Under the pieces are notes generated by a model. It saw only the letters and a program-made list of their open reading frames with translations, was not told the origin of the DNA and did not search any database. Below, piece after piece: positions 39,572-48,519 of a stretch of 64,000 bases of DNA; the first letter of the stretch is position 1, and every line of letters starts with the position of its first letter. This DNA is from Flavobacterium limi (GTDB lineage: Bacteria > Bacteroidota > Bacteroidia > Flavobacteriales > Flavobacteriaceae), in NCBI RefSeq assembly GCF_010645075.1, contig NZ_JAADZV010000006.1, forward strand, positions 1 to 64,000, given 5' to 3'. Position numbers and translations under genes: made by a program.

Positions 39572-42500
39572 CTATTTTATACTTTCTTTTTCATATTCGT
39601 CAATATGATCAAATTCCGGATAATGTTTTCTGGCTTTTGACCACATCAGATAAATAGCCGGAATCACAAAAAGGGTTAATGCCAAAGAGAAAATCGTTCC
39701 TCCGACAATTACAACTCCCATACCGATTCGGCTGGTAGAGGCTGCTCCCAGTGACATTGCGATTGGTAAAGCTCCTAATGCAATAGCTAAACTCGTCATT
39801 AAAATAGGACGCAAACGTGCTTCTGAAGCTTCAAGAATCGCTTCTAATTTTGGTTTCCCCTGCTCACGCAGCTGATTGGCAAATTCTACAATTAAAATAC
39901 CATTTTTAGTTACCAGCCCAATAAGCATTACTGTTCCAATCTGGCTGAAAATATTCCAGCTTTGATTAAACAGCCATAGCGAGAATAAAGCTCCCGCAAC
40001 TGCCATTGGTACAGTTAAAATGATAATTAACGGATCTATAAAACTTTCAAACTGAGCAGCCAAAATGAGGAAAATCAACAACAATGCTAAACCAAATGCG
40101 AATGAGGTATTGGAACTACTTTCAACAAAATCACGTGATTCTCCACTTAAATCAGTAGTGAAACTCTGGTCCAAAACTTTTGCTTTAATCCGGTCCATTT
40201 CTTCAATACCATCGCTGATACTTTTTCCGGGCGCCAGACCAGCAGAAACCGTTGCCGACATGTATCGGTTGTTATGGTACAATTGAGGCGGATTACTCTG
40301 CTCTTCAATTTTCACAACGTTATCCATCTGAATAAGTTCCCCGTTTTTGTTTTTTACAAAGATAGAGGTTAAATCAAGAGGTTTCGAACGGTCTTCCTGA
40401 TCAAACTGACCAATAACCTGATATTGTTTTCCGTTTTTAATAAAATATCCAAAGCGCTGCCCACTTAAAGAAAGCTGTAAAGTCTGCGCAATATCCATTA
40501 TAGAAATCCCTAAACTTTCTGCTTTTTCACGATCGATACTTACGTTGATTTCAGGTTTGTTGAATTTTAAATTCACATCGCTAATGGAGAAAACATCGCT
40601 TTTACCCACTTCTTCCATGAAAACCGGAATTTTTTCTCTTAGTTTTTCAAAAGTTGGCGCCTGAACAATGTATTGGATCGGCAATCCACCACGTCTGTTA
40701 ACCGCAATAGTAGGCTGCTGAATTACAGATGTTTTAGCGTCAGGGTATTGCTTGGTCCATTTCGTTAATTTGTCGGCGATATCTTTTTGTGAACGTTCTC
40801 TCTGATCCGGTTCTTTTAGTGAAAGCCTGATAAAACCACTGTTTACTGATGAAGAACCAAATCCAGGAGAAGTAATTACCAGACTGACTTTTTTCTCCGG
40901 AATAGAATCGTCTACCAGTTTTGAAATCTCCTGCATAAAACGATCGGTATATTCATAAGAAGATCCTTCAGGTGTTGTCATACGCATAACGACAGAACTA
41001 CGGTCATCTAAGGGGGCTGTTTCTTTTGGAAGTATGGTAAAAAAGAGATAAATGATTCCAAAACAGGCAATCAGAATCGGGAAACTGATCCATTTTCGAT
41101 CCATAAATTTAGAAAGACTTTCGGCGTAAGTGCTGTTCATTTTTTCGAAGAATGGCTCGGTCTTAATATAGAATTTGGATTTTTTCTGTTCGCCGCCTTT
41201 CATCAGATAAGCATTCAGCATTGGCGTTAAAGTCAGGGATACAAAAGCAGAAATCAATACTGCCGAGCCGATGACAACCCCAAATTCCCTAAAAAGACGA
41301 CCTACGAAACCTTCCAGAAAAATTACCGGTAAAAATACGGCGGCCAGTGTTACAGATATCGAAATTACAGCGTAGAAAATTTCGTTAGAACCTTTAATTG
41401 CTGCTTCAATAGGAGACATTCCTTCTTCGACTTTTTTAAAGATATTTTCGGTAACCACAATCCCGTCATCTACAACTAGTCCTGTAGCCAAAACAATAGC
41501 AAGAAGGGTTAATACATTTATAGAAAAACCAAGCATCCACATAATGAAAAATGTAGCAATCAACGATACCGGAATATCAATTAAAGGTCTGAAAGCGATT
41601 GCCCAGTCTCTGAAAAACAGGTAAATAATGATGATTACCAGTATGATGGAAATCCCTAAAGTCTCGGCAACTTCCAGTACCGATTTCTTTACAAACTGTG
41701 TATTATCCAGTGCAATATTAAGTTTGATATCTTTAGGTAAGTCCTTTTTCAGGGCTTCGTATTTTTTATAAAATTCGGATGAGATATCTAAATAATTGGC
41801 TCCCGGCATTGGAACAATAGCCAGACCAATCATTGGAAGTCCGGAAGATGTTAATTGTGTCTCGATATTTTCTGGCCCTAATTCAGCGCCTCCTACATCG
41901 CTAAAACGGATAATTTTGTCACCCTCTGTGCGAATGATGATGTTGTTGAATTCTTCCGGTTTAGAAAGATTTCCAATTGTTTTTACAGTAAGCTCAGTAT
42001 TGTTTCCTGTTAGTTTTCCTGAAGGTAACTCAACATTTTGTGCATTTAAAGCATTACGAACATCAGCAACGGTACATTTGTAGGCAGTCAGTTTTACAGG
42101 ATCAATCCATAAACGCATGGCGTAACGCTTTTGTCCCCAAATCTGAACACCACTTACCCCCGGAATAGTTTCTAAACGCTGCGAAATCACATTTTCGGCA
42201 TAATCACTTAATTCTAATGAGTTTCTGGTATCACTCTGAAGCGTCATAGAGATAATAGATTCGCTGTCTGCGTCTGCTTTTGATACAACAGGCGGCGCAT
42301 CAATATCCTGCGGCAAATTCCGAACAGCCTGAGAAACCTTGTCACGAACATCATTTGCCGCTTCTTCAAGGTTTTTATCTAAATTAAATTCGATAGTAAT
42401 ATTACTGCTTCCCTGATTACTGGATGACGTAATATTTCGGATTCCGTCGATAGCATTTACAGCTTTTTCAAGAGGCTCTGTAATTTGTGATTCAATAATA

Positions 42501-42670
42501 TCCGAATTAGCTCCTGTATAATTGGTGCGGATGGAAACCTGCGCAGGATCGATCGAAGGGAATTCACGGACACCCAAAAAGGTATAACCAATAAAACCGA
42601 ATAAAATAATTAAAAGATTCAGTACAATGGTTAAAACAGGTCTCTTTATACTTGTAGTTGATAAACTCAT
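39572..42670 (-). CDS. RND efflux transporter permease (AcrB/MexB type)
   Basis: This 1032-residue inner-membrane protein has twelve membrane helices and two large periplasmic loops. It opens SIKRPVLTIVLNLLIILFGFIGY. The proton-relay Asp pair is in LATGLVVDDGIVVTENIF (TM4, around residue 400). The second-half TM motif GLVTKNGILIVEFANQ and the ending NPMDLxx-equivalent IGTVMLIG region fit the HAE1 multidrug class more than metal pumps, whose motifs differ. With the adaptor and TolC it forms a tripartite proton-driven pump. Substrates cannot be read from the sequence. Confidence 0.95.
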   Translation of the reverse strand: MSLSTTSIKRPVLTIVLNLLIILFGFIGYTFLGVREFPSIDPAQVSIRTNYTGANSDIIESQITEPLEKAVNAIDGIRNITSSSNQGSSNITIEFNLDKNLEEAANDVRDKVSQAVRNLPQDIDAPPVVSKADADSESIISMTLQSDTRNSLELSDYAENVISQRLETIPGVSGVQIWGQKRYAMRLWIDPVKLTAYKCTVADVRNALNAQNVELPSGKLTGNNTELTVKTIGNLSKPEEFNNIIIRTEGDKIIRFSDVGGAELGPENIETQLTSSGLPMIGLAIVPMPGANYLDISSEFYKKYEALKKDLPKDIKLNIALDNTQFVKKSVLEVAETLGISIILVIIIIYLFFRDWAIAFRPLIDIPVSLIATFFIMWMLGFSINVLTLLAIVLATGLVVDDGIVVTENIFKKVEEGMSPIEAAIKGSNEIFYAVISISVTLAAVFLPVIFLEGFVGRLFREFGVVIGSAVLISAFVSLTLTPMLNAYLMKGGEQKKSKFYIKTEPFFEKMNSTYAESLSKFMDRKWISFPILIACFGIIYLFFTILPKETAPLDDRSSVVMRMTTPEGSSYEYTDRFMQEISKLVDDSIPEKKVSLVITSPGFGSSSVNSGFIRLSLKEPDQRERSQKDIADKLTKWTKQYPDAKTSVIQQPTIAVNRRGGLPIQYIVQAPTFEKLREKIPVFMEEVGKSDVFSISDVNLKFNKPEINVSIDREKAESLGISIMDIAQTLQLSLSGQRFGYFIKNGKQYQVIGQFDQEDRSKPLDLTSIFVKNKNGELIQMDNVVKIEEQSNPPQLYHNNRYMSATVSAGLAPGKSISDGIEEMDRIKAKVLDQSFTTDLSGESRDFVESSSNTSFAFGLALLLIFLILAAQFESFIDPLIIILTVPMAVAGALFSLWLFNQSWNIFSQIGTVMLIGLVTKNGILIVEFANQLREQGKPKLEAILEASEARLRPILMTSLAIALGALPIAMSLGAASTSRIGMGVVIVGGTIFSLALTLFVIPAIYLMWSKARKHYPEFDHIDEYEKESIK

Positions 42671-42710
42671 TTTGTTTATGATTTTAAGTCTCTAAAATTA
42701 AATTTCAAAA

Positions 42711-42744
42711 CTTTAGACTTTAAGACTTTATACTTTAAGACTTA
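42711..42744. repeat. Short imperfect tandem repeat between adaptor and permease
   Basis: CTTTAGA, CTTTAAGA, CTTTATA, CTTTAAGA, CTTA succeed one another up to the adaptor stop codon. It is a 7-8-bp degenerate repeat within the 71-bp intra-operon spacer. It may be slippage-derived, and no function is implied. Confidence 0.6.
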
Positions 42745-43800
42745 TTTTACTTTAACTTTTATAGGAGCATCATCTTTTAAAGACATCACGCCACTTGTTA
42801 TCAAAGTGTCACCTGCTTTTAATCCTGATAAAATTAAAACAGAAGTATCAGTTCTGGTAGCTGCTTCTACCTTAATCTCTTTTGCTTTACCCATATTGGC
42901 TATGTACACTTTTTTGCCGTCCTGTATCGGAACAATAGCTTCCGAAGGCACCGTGATTGCATCTTTAATGATGTTCAAAGGTAATTTTACATCAGCAAAA
43001 GTTCCCGGGAAAAGCTTTCCGTCGGTGTTTTCTGCAATGGCACGGATTTTTAAAGTGCGTGTTGCCACTTCTACTTCCGGTTCGATAGCGTAAATTTTTG
43101 CCTTATAGGTTTTGTCAGATCCTGAAACAGAAAAGTCGATAACAGAACCTGAGCTTACCTGAGCAGCATATTTCTCAGGAATGGAGAAAGTAATTTTTAA
43201 TTTACCTGTATTTACGAGTTTAGCCACCAAAATGGTTGGTGTAATATAAGTTCCCGGTGAGATAGATCGTAAACCAATTTTTCCTGAAAAAGGTGCTTTT
43301 ACAGAAGTTTTGGCAATCTGGGCGTTTATTAACTGAGTCTGCGCTTTCGCGGAAGCGTAATCTGCGTTGGCGACATCAAATTCTTCCTGACTTATGGCTT
43401 CTTTTTGCAATAATAGTTTAGCTCTTCTTTGATTTTCGCCGGCCAGCCCTTCTTTTGTCTGAGCCTGTCTCAGCTGAGCTCTTAATTCAATATCATTAAC
43501 CTTAAAAAGCACCTGGCCTTTTTTTACCTGACTTCCTTCGCTAAAGTAAATCCCTTCCACAATTCCCGAAATTTCACTGTGAATCTCTACCTGTTCATTG
43601 GCTTCAATAGATCCTGATAACGATAAATTATTGTCAAAAGTCGAAGTTTTAATTACAATTCCGCTTACACTTGTAGGTCTGTCCTTATCGCCGAATTTTT
43701 TAGATTCTTCGTTTTTCTTTTTGTTGGATATCACACGGTATGTGATAAATCCTCCGAGAACTATAATGATAAGGGCGTAAATTAGGTGTTTTACTTTCAT
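42742..43800 (-). CDS. RND efflux periplasmic adaptor
   Basis: This 352-residue membrane-fusion protein has an N-terminal anchor (HLIYALIIIVLGGFITYRV). The biotinyl-lipoyl half motifs EIHSEISGIVEGIYFSEGSQVKKGQVLFKV and APFSGKIGLRSISPGTYITP flank a helical hairpin (about 105-150). A beta-barrel domain and the membrane-proximal domain (ALPILAMYT-equivalent in the C-terminal 80 residues) follow. It bridges the permease and TolC. It is first in the operon, with a well-formed promoter at 43846-43873. Confidence 0.93.
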   Translation of the reverse strand: MKVKHLIYALIIIVLGGFITYRVISNKKKNEESKKFGDKDRPTSVSGIVIKTSTFDNNLSLSGSIEANEQVEIHSEISGIVEGIYFSEGSQVKKGQVLFKVNDIELRAQLRQAQTKEGLAGENQRRAKLLLQKEAISQEEFDVANADYASAKAQTQLINAQIAKTSVKAPFSGKIGLRSISPGTYITPTILVAKLVNTGKLKITFSIPEKYAAQVSSGSVIDFSVSGSDKTYKAKIYAIEPEVEVATRTLKIRAIAENTDGKLFPGTFADVKLPLNIIKDAITVPSEAIVPIQDGKKVYIANMGKAKEIKVEAATRTDTSVLILSGLKAGDTLITSGVMSLKDDAPIKVKVK

Positions 43801-43845
43801 AAAATTAAGGTAAAATATGTTTTAGGTATTGAATTAGTAACTGCA

Positions 43846-43873
43846 CAAAATTAGTTTTTTGGTGCGAATACAA
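43846..43873 (-). promoter_or_regulatory. Promoter of the RND efflux operon
   Basis: On the - strand TTG (43871-43873) precedes TAATTTTG (43846-43853) by 17 bp, an exact fit to the flavobacterial consensus. Transcription should start near 43839, with about 38 bases of leader. Confidence 0.65.
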
Positions 43874-43990
43874 AAGGACTTAATAGTTATTTAACACTTG
43901 TATGTACAACTGTTTTTAAGCCTGACAAGCTTAGACAGCTGTTTGAAAAAAAGGTTTAATTGAAATATGCTTTTTTTGAAAATAATTTTC

Positions 43991-44066
43991 GGGAGCTAAT
44001 CCTGCTCTCCACTATATCTGTTGCTGCGAACCCCGCAACAACAGGATGCCGTTGCGATCAGGGCTA
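43991..44066. repeat. REP-like hairpin repeat, copy 2
   Basis: The order is GGGAGCTAATCCTGCTCTCC, then a hairpin (44018-44044, CTGTTGCTGCG with CGCAACAACAG, one mismatch), then AGGATGCCGTTGCGATCAGGGCTA. The same flank-hairpin-flank plan occurs, inverted, at 27052-27134 with a completely different hairpin sequence. The shared ends with variable stem suggest a dispersed, possibly mobile, palindromic repeat family. Confidence 0.6.
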
Positions 44067-44142
44067 GTGCTTTTGAGGTTAAAAGAGATTTTGTTTTCTT
44101 GACAGCTTTTCAATTATTATGATATTTGCTTTGTATAACTGC

Positions 44143-44181
44143 AAAAAAAAATGCAATAAAACGTTTCGTCTTATTGCATTT
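44143..44181 (-). terminator. Terminator after the ABC exporter
   Basis: On the - strand the stem AAATGCAATAA / TTATTGCATTT (44171-44181 with 44149-44159) has an extendable loop GACGAAACGTT. It is followed by T8. Confidence 0.85.
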
Positions 44182-44204
44182 AAAATATTGATCTTCAAAA
44201 CTTG

Positions 44205-45995
44205 TTATGAATTGCTAAATTGCAAGTTGCTCAGGTTTTTATAAATACCGTTTTCAAGGTTTATCAATTCCTGATGTGTTCCTTCTTCGGTGATTTTTCC
44301 GTTATCCAGAACTAAAATTTTATCAGCATTTCTAATGGTCGAAAGACGGTGTGCAATGATAATGCTTGTTCTTCCTTCCATTAAAACTTCTAAGGCTTCC
44401 TGAACCAGTTTTTCGCTTTCGCTGTCTAAAGAAGATGTAGCTTCATCCAGAATTAAAATACTCGGATTTTTTAATAACGCTCTTGCAATAGCAATTCTTT
44501 GGCGTTGCCCTCCGGATAGTTTTACGCCACGTTCCCCAACCAGCGTTTCAAATTTTTCCGGGAAACTTTCCACAAAATTCAATGCATTTGCCTGTTTCGC
44601 AGCCAGCATTATTTCTTCATCTGAAGCATCAGGTTTTCCGTAGGCTATATTTTCCCTGATGGTTCCGCCAAATAAAATCACATCCTGAGGAACAATACTC
44701 ATATTGCCGCGAAGGTTTTCCAGATCGTAATCGTAAATGCTTTTTCCATCAACAAGAATTTCTCCTGAAGTAATTTCGTAAAAGCGCAATAATAACGAAG
44801 AAATTGTCGATTTTCCGGCACCACTCGGACCAACGAGTGCAATCTTCTGACCAAAATCGGCATTGAAATTGACATCTTTAAGTACCTGAACCTCTTTTCT
44901 TGAAGGATAACTGAAAGCCACATTTCTGAAAGCTACATTTCCTTTTATTTTTTCTATAGCTGAAGCTTTCGGATTTGCATTGATGGCTTCCGGAGCTTCT
45001 TCCAGTAATTCAAAAACACGTTCTGTAGCTCCGACTGCTTTTTGAATCTGAGCGTACATTTCGGCTATTCCTCCAAAAGAAGCACCAATAAAAGTGGTGT
45101 AAAGTACAAACGAAATCAAATCACCAACACCTTCAACCTCACCTTTTATCGTTAAAGTGATTCCATACCATACAACAGCTACCACACATCCGAAAAGGCA
45201 TAAAATAATGAAGGAAGCGAAATAACCTCTGTACTGACCGCCTTTGATTGCGATTTTTACAATTTCTTTGATTTTGTTTTTATAACGCTGAATTTCGTAC
45301 CATTCGTTGGCAAAGGCTTTTACATTGCTGATTCCCTGTAGCGTTTCTTCGACAATTACCTGACTTTCGGCTACTTTATCCTGCGTTTTTTTTCCGTATT
45401 TACGAATAAATCTTCCAAAGATAACAGCAGCAACGGCGACAACCGGAACGATAGCAAGCATCATCAAAGTTAATTTTGGACTAATATTTCCTAAAATAAT
45501 GAACCCTCCAACAATTAAAATAAACTGACGTAAAAACTCGGCGATTGTTGTCGTAAATGTATCCTGCAACTGCGAAATATCAGCACTGATTCGGCTGTTC
45601 AGTTCACCAACACGCTTTTGGGAATAAAACGACATTGGAAGTTTAATCAAATTCTCATACAAGGCAAAACGAATGTTCGACAATGAATTTTCCGTAAAAT
45701 TTACGAAAAGTGAAATTCTGAAAAAAGAGAAGATGGCTTGTAAAAATAGAATTCCCATAAGAGCGATTGCTATTTCGTTTGCTTTGTCAAGGTCTTTATT
45801 GGTAACGCAGTCTACCAGCATTCCCATTAATTTAGGAAAGGCGAGGGCAGTGGCACTGGTTAAGAGTAAAAAAACTAAACCCAGGAAGAATTTCCATTTG
45901 TGGTTTTTAGCATATTTAAAAATTCGGATTGCTTTTTGAAGGGAGTTAGAGTCTAATTTAGCTTTCGGTAAATCATTTTCCTGATATCTTGCCAT
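44205..45995 (-). CDS. ABC exporter, fused membrane and ATPase domains (MsbA-like)
   Basis: The first 320 or so residues hold six membrane helices, and the rest is one ATPase: Walker A GPSGAGKSTISSLLLRF, signature LSGGQRQRIAIARALL, Walker B ILILDEATSSLD, and H-loop IIAHRLSTI. It acts as a homodimeric half-transporter moving lipids, drugs or peptides outward, and the substrate is unknown. The start chosen is the ATG at 45995 (protein MARYQEND.., 596 residues). The TTG four codons upstream would begin only about 4 bases after the predicted transcription start. It is flanked by its own promoter and terminator. Confidence 0.93.
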   Translation of the reverse strand: MARYQENDLPKAKLDSNSLQKAIRIFKYAKNHKWKFFLGLVFLLLTSATALAFPKLMGMLVDCVTNKDLDKANEIAIALMGILFLQAIFSFFRISLFVNFTENSLSNIRFALYENLIKLPMSFYSQKRVGELNSRISADISQLQDTFTTTIAEFLRQFILIVGGFIILGNISPKLTLMMLAIVPVVAVAAVIFGRFIRKYGKKTQDKVAESQVIVEETLQGISNVKAFANEWYEIQRYKNKIKEIVKIAIKGGQYRGYFASFIILCLFGCVVAVVWYGITLTIKGEVEGVGDLISFVLYTTFIGASFGGIAEMYAQIQKAVGATERVFELLEEAPEAINANPKASAIEKIKGNVAFRNVAFSYPSRKEVQVLKDVNFNADFGQKIALVGPSGAGKSTISSLLLRFYEITSGEILVDGKSIYDYDLENLRGNMSIVPQDVILFGGTIRENIAYGKPDASDEEIMLAAKQANALNFVESFPEKFETLVGERGVKLSGGQRQRIAIARALLKNPSILILDEATSSLDSESEKLVQEALEVLMEGRTSIIIAHRLSTIRNADKILVLDNGKITEEGTHQELINLENGIYKNLSNLQFSNS

Positions 45996-46017
45996 TTTAA
46001 TATACAATTAAGGTATG

Positions 46018-46047
46018 CAAATGTATGACTATAGCGAGTGAATACAA
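46018..46047 (-). promoter_or_regulatory. Promoter of the ABC exporter
   Basis: On the - strand TTG (46045-46047) and TACATTTG (46018-46025) are 19 bp apart, a perfect match to TTG-N19-TAnnTTTG. Transcription should start near 46011, about 16 bases before the ATG. Confidence 0.75.
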
Positions 46048-46192
46048 AAGGAATAATTAAAATTAGGTTTCAGGATTTTATTTTTTAACTAAACGCTAAG
46101 AAAATACCCTTTTTTATTTGTTTTTAAGAAGCTGAAAAATAGCTTTCTAAAAGGAATTAGAAATTTTCTTTTATATTTTTTACCAAAAAGGC

Positions 46193-46222
46193 TTGCAAAT
46201 CCAAATTCTAGGTGTATATTTG
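46193..46222 (+). promoter_or_regulatory. Promoter of tRNA-Val
   Basis: TTG (46193-46195) lies 19 bp before TATATTTG (46215-46222), an exact fit. The predicted start, near 46229, leaves about 30 bases before the mature tRNA. Confidence 0.8.
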
Positions 46223-46260
46223 CACTCGCAATCACAAAATGATAGCAGCCTGGTAAAATA

Positions 46261-46335
46261 GGGCGATTAGCTCAGCTGGTTCAGAGCACCTCGTTTACAC
46301 CGAGGGGGTCGGGGGTTCGAACCCCTCATCGCCCA
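46261..46335 (+). tRNA. tRNA-Val (anticodon TAC)
   Basis: The cloverleaf folds completely. The acceptor is GGGCGAT / ATCGCCC. The D stem is GCTC / GAGC. The anticodon stem is CCTCG / CGAGG with loop TTTACAC (anticodon TAC at 46296-46298, reading GUN valine codons). The T stem is GGGGG / CCCTC with a TTCGAAC loop. The 75-nt gene ends at discriminator A, and CCA is not encoded. A single tRNA with its own promoter and terminator, it marks the left edge of the accessory region. Confidence 0.97.
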
Positions 46336-46342
46336 CAGATTT

Positions 46343-46375
46343 AAAACTCCATTAGAAATAATGGAGTTTTTTTTT
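46343..46375 (+). terminator. Terminator after tRNA-Val
   Basis: A perfect 12-bp stem AAAACTCCATTA / TAATGGAGTTTT with a GAAA tetraloop runs into more T. The same hairpin recurs at 58090-58127. Confidence 0.92.
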
Positions 46376-46406
46376 GGTCTAAGATTAGTGTTTAAAAGGA
46401 TGAATC

Positions 46407-46883
46407 CTATTTTAATTTGTTAGTTTTCTGATTAAATAGCTTGGGATGAATTTTAAGAGTTACTTTAAAACTGATATTATTTCCATGTGATTTATATGTT
46501 AATAATTCTGGGCCAAATGATAAATCCACATTAATCAAATCAAAACCGATATGAGGGTAAAATAAAAAATAAGAATCATTATTTTCATTTTTTGAACGGA
46601 AACCCGCTTCTATTCCCGCTTCTACAAATAGTAAAGTGTATTGTAGGTTTGCTGACAAGCCAAATGATTCATATTCAGGGATATACTCGAAGTAGTAATT
46701 ATGAGCTGGTCTTGACCAGCCCCAATCGTCTTTGAATTTTAAAAAATTATATCCGACTCCAAGAGAATACTTTTCCAGTCTGCTGTATCCAAACTTCACA
46801 GAAGGTCCATGCACATTATTTTGACTTATAGCTTTTGATTGGAATAAGATTAGAAAGTATAGAATAAAGCTTAAGTTTTTCAT
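46407..46883 (-). CDS. Exported hypothetical protein, probable small outer-membrane barrel
   Basis: This 158-residue protein has a signal peptide ending SKAISQ. The mature part alternates in amphipathic strands rich in Tyr and Phe (SVKFGYSRLEKYSLGVGYNF, LSANLQYTLLFVEAGIEAGF), as in small beta-barrels. It lacks a recognisable family motif. The start overlaps the end of the upstream 141-residue gene by 4 bases (ATGA), so it is cotranslated with it. It is the last gene of the - strand accessory group and ends near the tRNA-Val terminator. Function is unknown. Confidence 0.7.
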   Translation of the reverse strand: MKNLSFILYFLILFQSKAISQNNVHGPSVKFGYSRLEKYSLGVGYNFLKFKDDWGWSRPAHNYYFEYIPEYESFGLSANLQYTLLFVEAGIEAGFRSKNENNDSYFLFYPHIGFDLINVDLSFGPELLTYKSHGNNISFKVTLKIHPKLFNQKTNKLK

Positions 46884-47305
46884 GTTTTATAATAAAAATA
46901 TAGTTTGCGGTTCACATCTTCTTCCTGATCGACAGCTATACTGATACTATTTTTATCCCGTATTTTATTTATTGCATTGCAGATGTCTGTAAAAAATAAA
47001 TTACCACGCTGAATATTAACTATTTCTGAAGTCCAACGACCTCTAATAGATACTGAATCCTCAGGAAGATCCATATTTTTAGTGTGGGTATTTTTCATTT
47101 TAAAACTTTTAAAATGAGTACTTTTTTTTGGAATCGAAGCTGTACCTGTATAAAAAACATAATATTCATTTTTGCCGGGTTCGACAAGAATGGCTGTATC
47201 AGGATTATGAATAACTTCGTTCAAAATGAACTCAATCTTAAGTACATCGGTAGTATATATAGCGGCTTCATACTGAGCAACTACATTTAAATTTTTATGT
47301 TTCAT
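46880..47305 (-). CDS. Hypothetical soluble protein
   Basis: The 141 residues contain no signal peptide, membrane segment or recognised domain. The composition is mixed alpha/beta, with a strand-rich middle (TAILVEPGKNEYYVFYTG) and a later RGRWTSEIVNIQRGN motif. It lies 101 bp downstream of the metzincin gene and overlaps the next gene by 4 bases. It is probably cytoplasmic unless exported by an unknown route. An immunity or inhibitor role toward the neighbouring protease is conceivable but is only guesswork. Confidence 0.55.
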   Translation of the reverse strand: MKHKNLNVVAQYEAAIYTTDVLKIEFILNEVIHNPDTAILVEPGKNEYYVFYTGTASIPKKSTHFKSFKMKNTHTKNMDLPEDSVSIRGRWTSEIVNIQRGNLFFTDICNAINKIRDKNSISIAVDQEEDVNRKLYFYYKT

Positions 47306-47406
47306 AATTGTTTGATTAATGTTTTTAATTTTTTATGGGAGATTATCTATTTCTGGTTTCCATTTTAAATCATAAAATAAGAATACGTTTTTTTATTATT
47401 ACTGGT

Positions 47407-48519
47407 TTAGCATTTACATTTTTGTACGTTACCATAAAAGGAGCAAATTTTAAAGGTTACAGGCTGGCTGGGTGTTACAAAAAAACATCCAAATGTTTTC
47501 CAGGCTCCAGGTTCTAAAGTAAAGGGAACATGCTCTAAAACCTGTCTTCCTTCATACAACCAGCTTTTTGTGACGCATCCCGTAATTACACTGGTTCCAT
47601 GCATATTTGTAAGTCTGTAATAACTATACCCATGCATTACGCATGAAAACTGATCTACATAATAATTATCTGCTCTTAAATGGTTTATAGATCCATCTGA
47701 GGATTGTTCAGTATTTATTTGTACAAGATTTAAGTCGTTAAGTTGCGAAGTACCGGTTATTCCGCTTTTACTCATGTGATATGAGACGAATTTCTTTATA
47801 GGAGTTCCGTTAATTTCCGTTAATTCATTACTCCATACTAATTGATATAATTTTTTTAAATCTTCAATGTCGCTGTTTTCTAACTTACTTTTGTCACCGT
47901 AATTCATAATAGAGAAAGGAGTATCTGTTCCAAATAATTCGCTTTTCCATCTCGTTTCACTAATGTTGGCGAAAAAATGTCGTAGCCCAAAAATGTGTCC
48001 CATTTCGTGTTGAATCGTTTCTATCTGTTCCTGATAAGATTGTTTGAACATGGTTGGATATATGTAGAATGTGTTTTGGCCTGCTCCGGGAAAAAATGCT
48101 GATGCCAATACACAGCCTGATTGATCACAATCTTCTGTGTGCATTTTTATTTCAAAATCCCAGCCGTCTTTCACTTCATGAAATTTAACAGGACATGCAT
48201 CCTTCCACCCTAATGCTGCGTGCAGAAAAAGATCTCTGACACCATTTTTTGCAGCCTCCGGATTTTTAAAATAACTATCAAATGATTTACTGAATCGCCA
48301 GTTCAGGATTACTCCTAAATCCCACAGGGGAATAAATCCATCTCCAGTACCTACCCTTATTTTATTCGGGCTGCTATTATCCGGCTCAGGATAACCTTTA
48401 GAATCTGTAACGCAGATTACTTTACTGTTGTAAACATGTCTATATTCTTCAGCTGGTAAAAATGTTGATGTATTTAAATCAAAAGCTGATTCTGTTATAG
48501 TTTTTTTATTTGTTTCCAT
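47407..48519 (-). CDS. Metzincin-type zinc metalloprotease
   Basis: This 370-residue protein carries the extended zinc motif H171-E-M-G-H-x-F-G-L-R-H181 in IQHEMGHIFGLRHFF and a Met-turn at M205 in FSIMNYGDK, together defining a metzincin (matrixin/M10-like) protease. The catalytic domain spans about 25-225. The C-terminal 145 residues are unassigned and contain several Cys, ending in a Cys-Lys-Cys tail. No N-terminal signal is visible from the ATG at 48519, and a TTG 20 codons upstream is a poor alternative. Export, if any, would need another route. It sits in the accessory region, 162 bp below a large envelope protein. Confidence 0.8.
   Translation of the reverse strand: METNKKTITESAFDLNTSTFLPAEEYRHVYNSKVICVTDSKGYPEPDNSSPNKIRVGTGDGFIPLWDLGVILNWRFSKSFDSYFKNPEAAKNGVRDLFLHAALGWKDACPVKFHEVKDGWDFEIKMHTEDCDQSGCVLASAFFPGAGQNTFYIYPTMFKQSYQEQIETIQHEMGHIFGLRHFFANISETRWKSELFGTDTPFSIMNYGDKSKLENSDIEDLKKLYQLVWSNELTEINGTPIKKFVSYHMSKSGITGTSQLNDLNLVQINTEQSSDGSINHLRADNYYVDQFSCVMHGYSYYRLTNMHGTSVITGCVTKSWLYEGRQVLEHVPFTLEPGAWKTFGCFFVTPSQPVTFKICSFYGNVQKCKC

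Larger units (their letters stand above)
43801..44204. other. 404-bp intergenic region
   Basis: The region holds the RND promoter (43846-43873), copy 2 of the REP-like repeat (43991-44066) and the ABC-exporter terminator (44143-44181). Between about 43880-43990 and 44067-44140 nothing else was recognised and no ORF of note is present. Confidence 0.7.

Noticed and set aside
46200..46400. Attachment site of an integrated element at tRNA-Val
   Set aside because: No duplicate of the tRNA 3' end and no integrase gene were found in the window.
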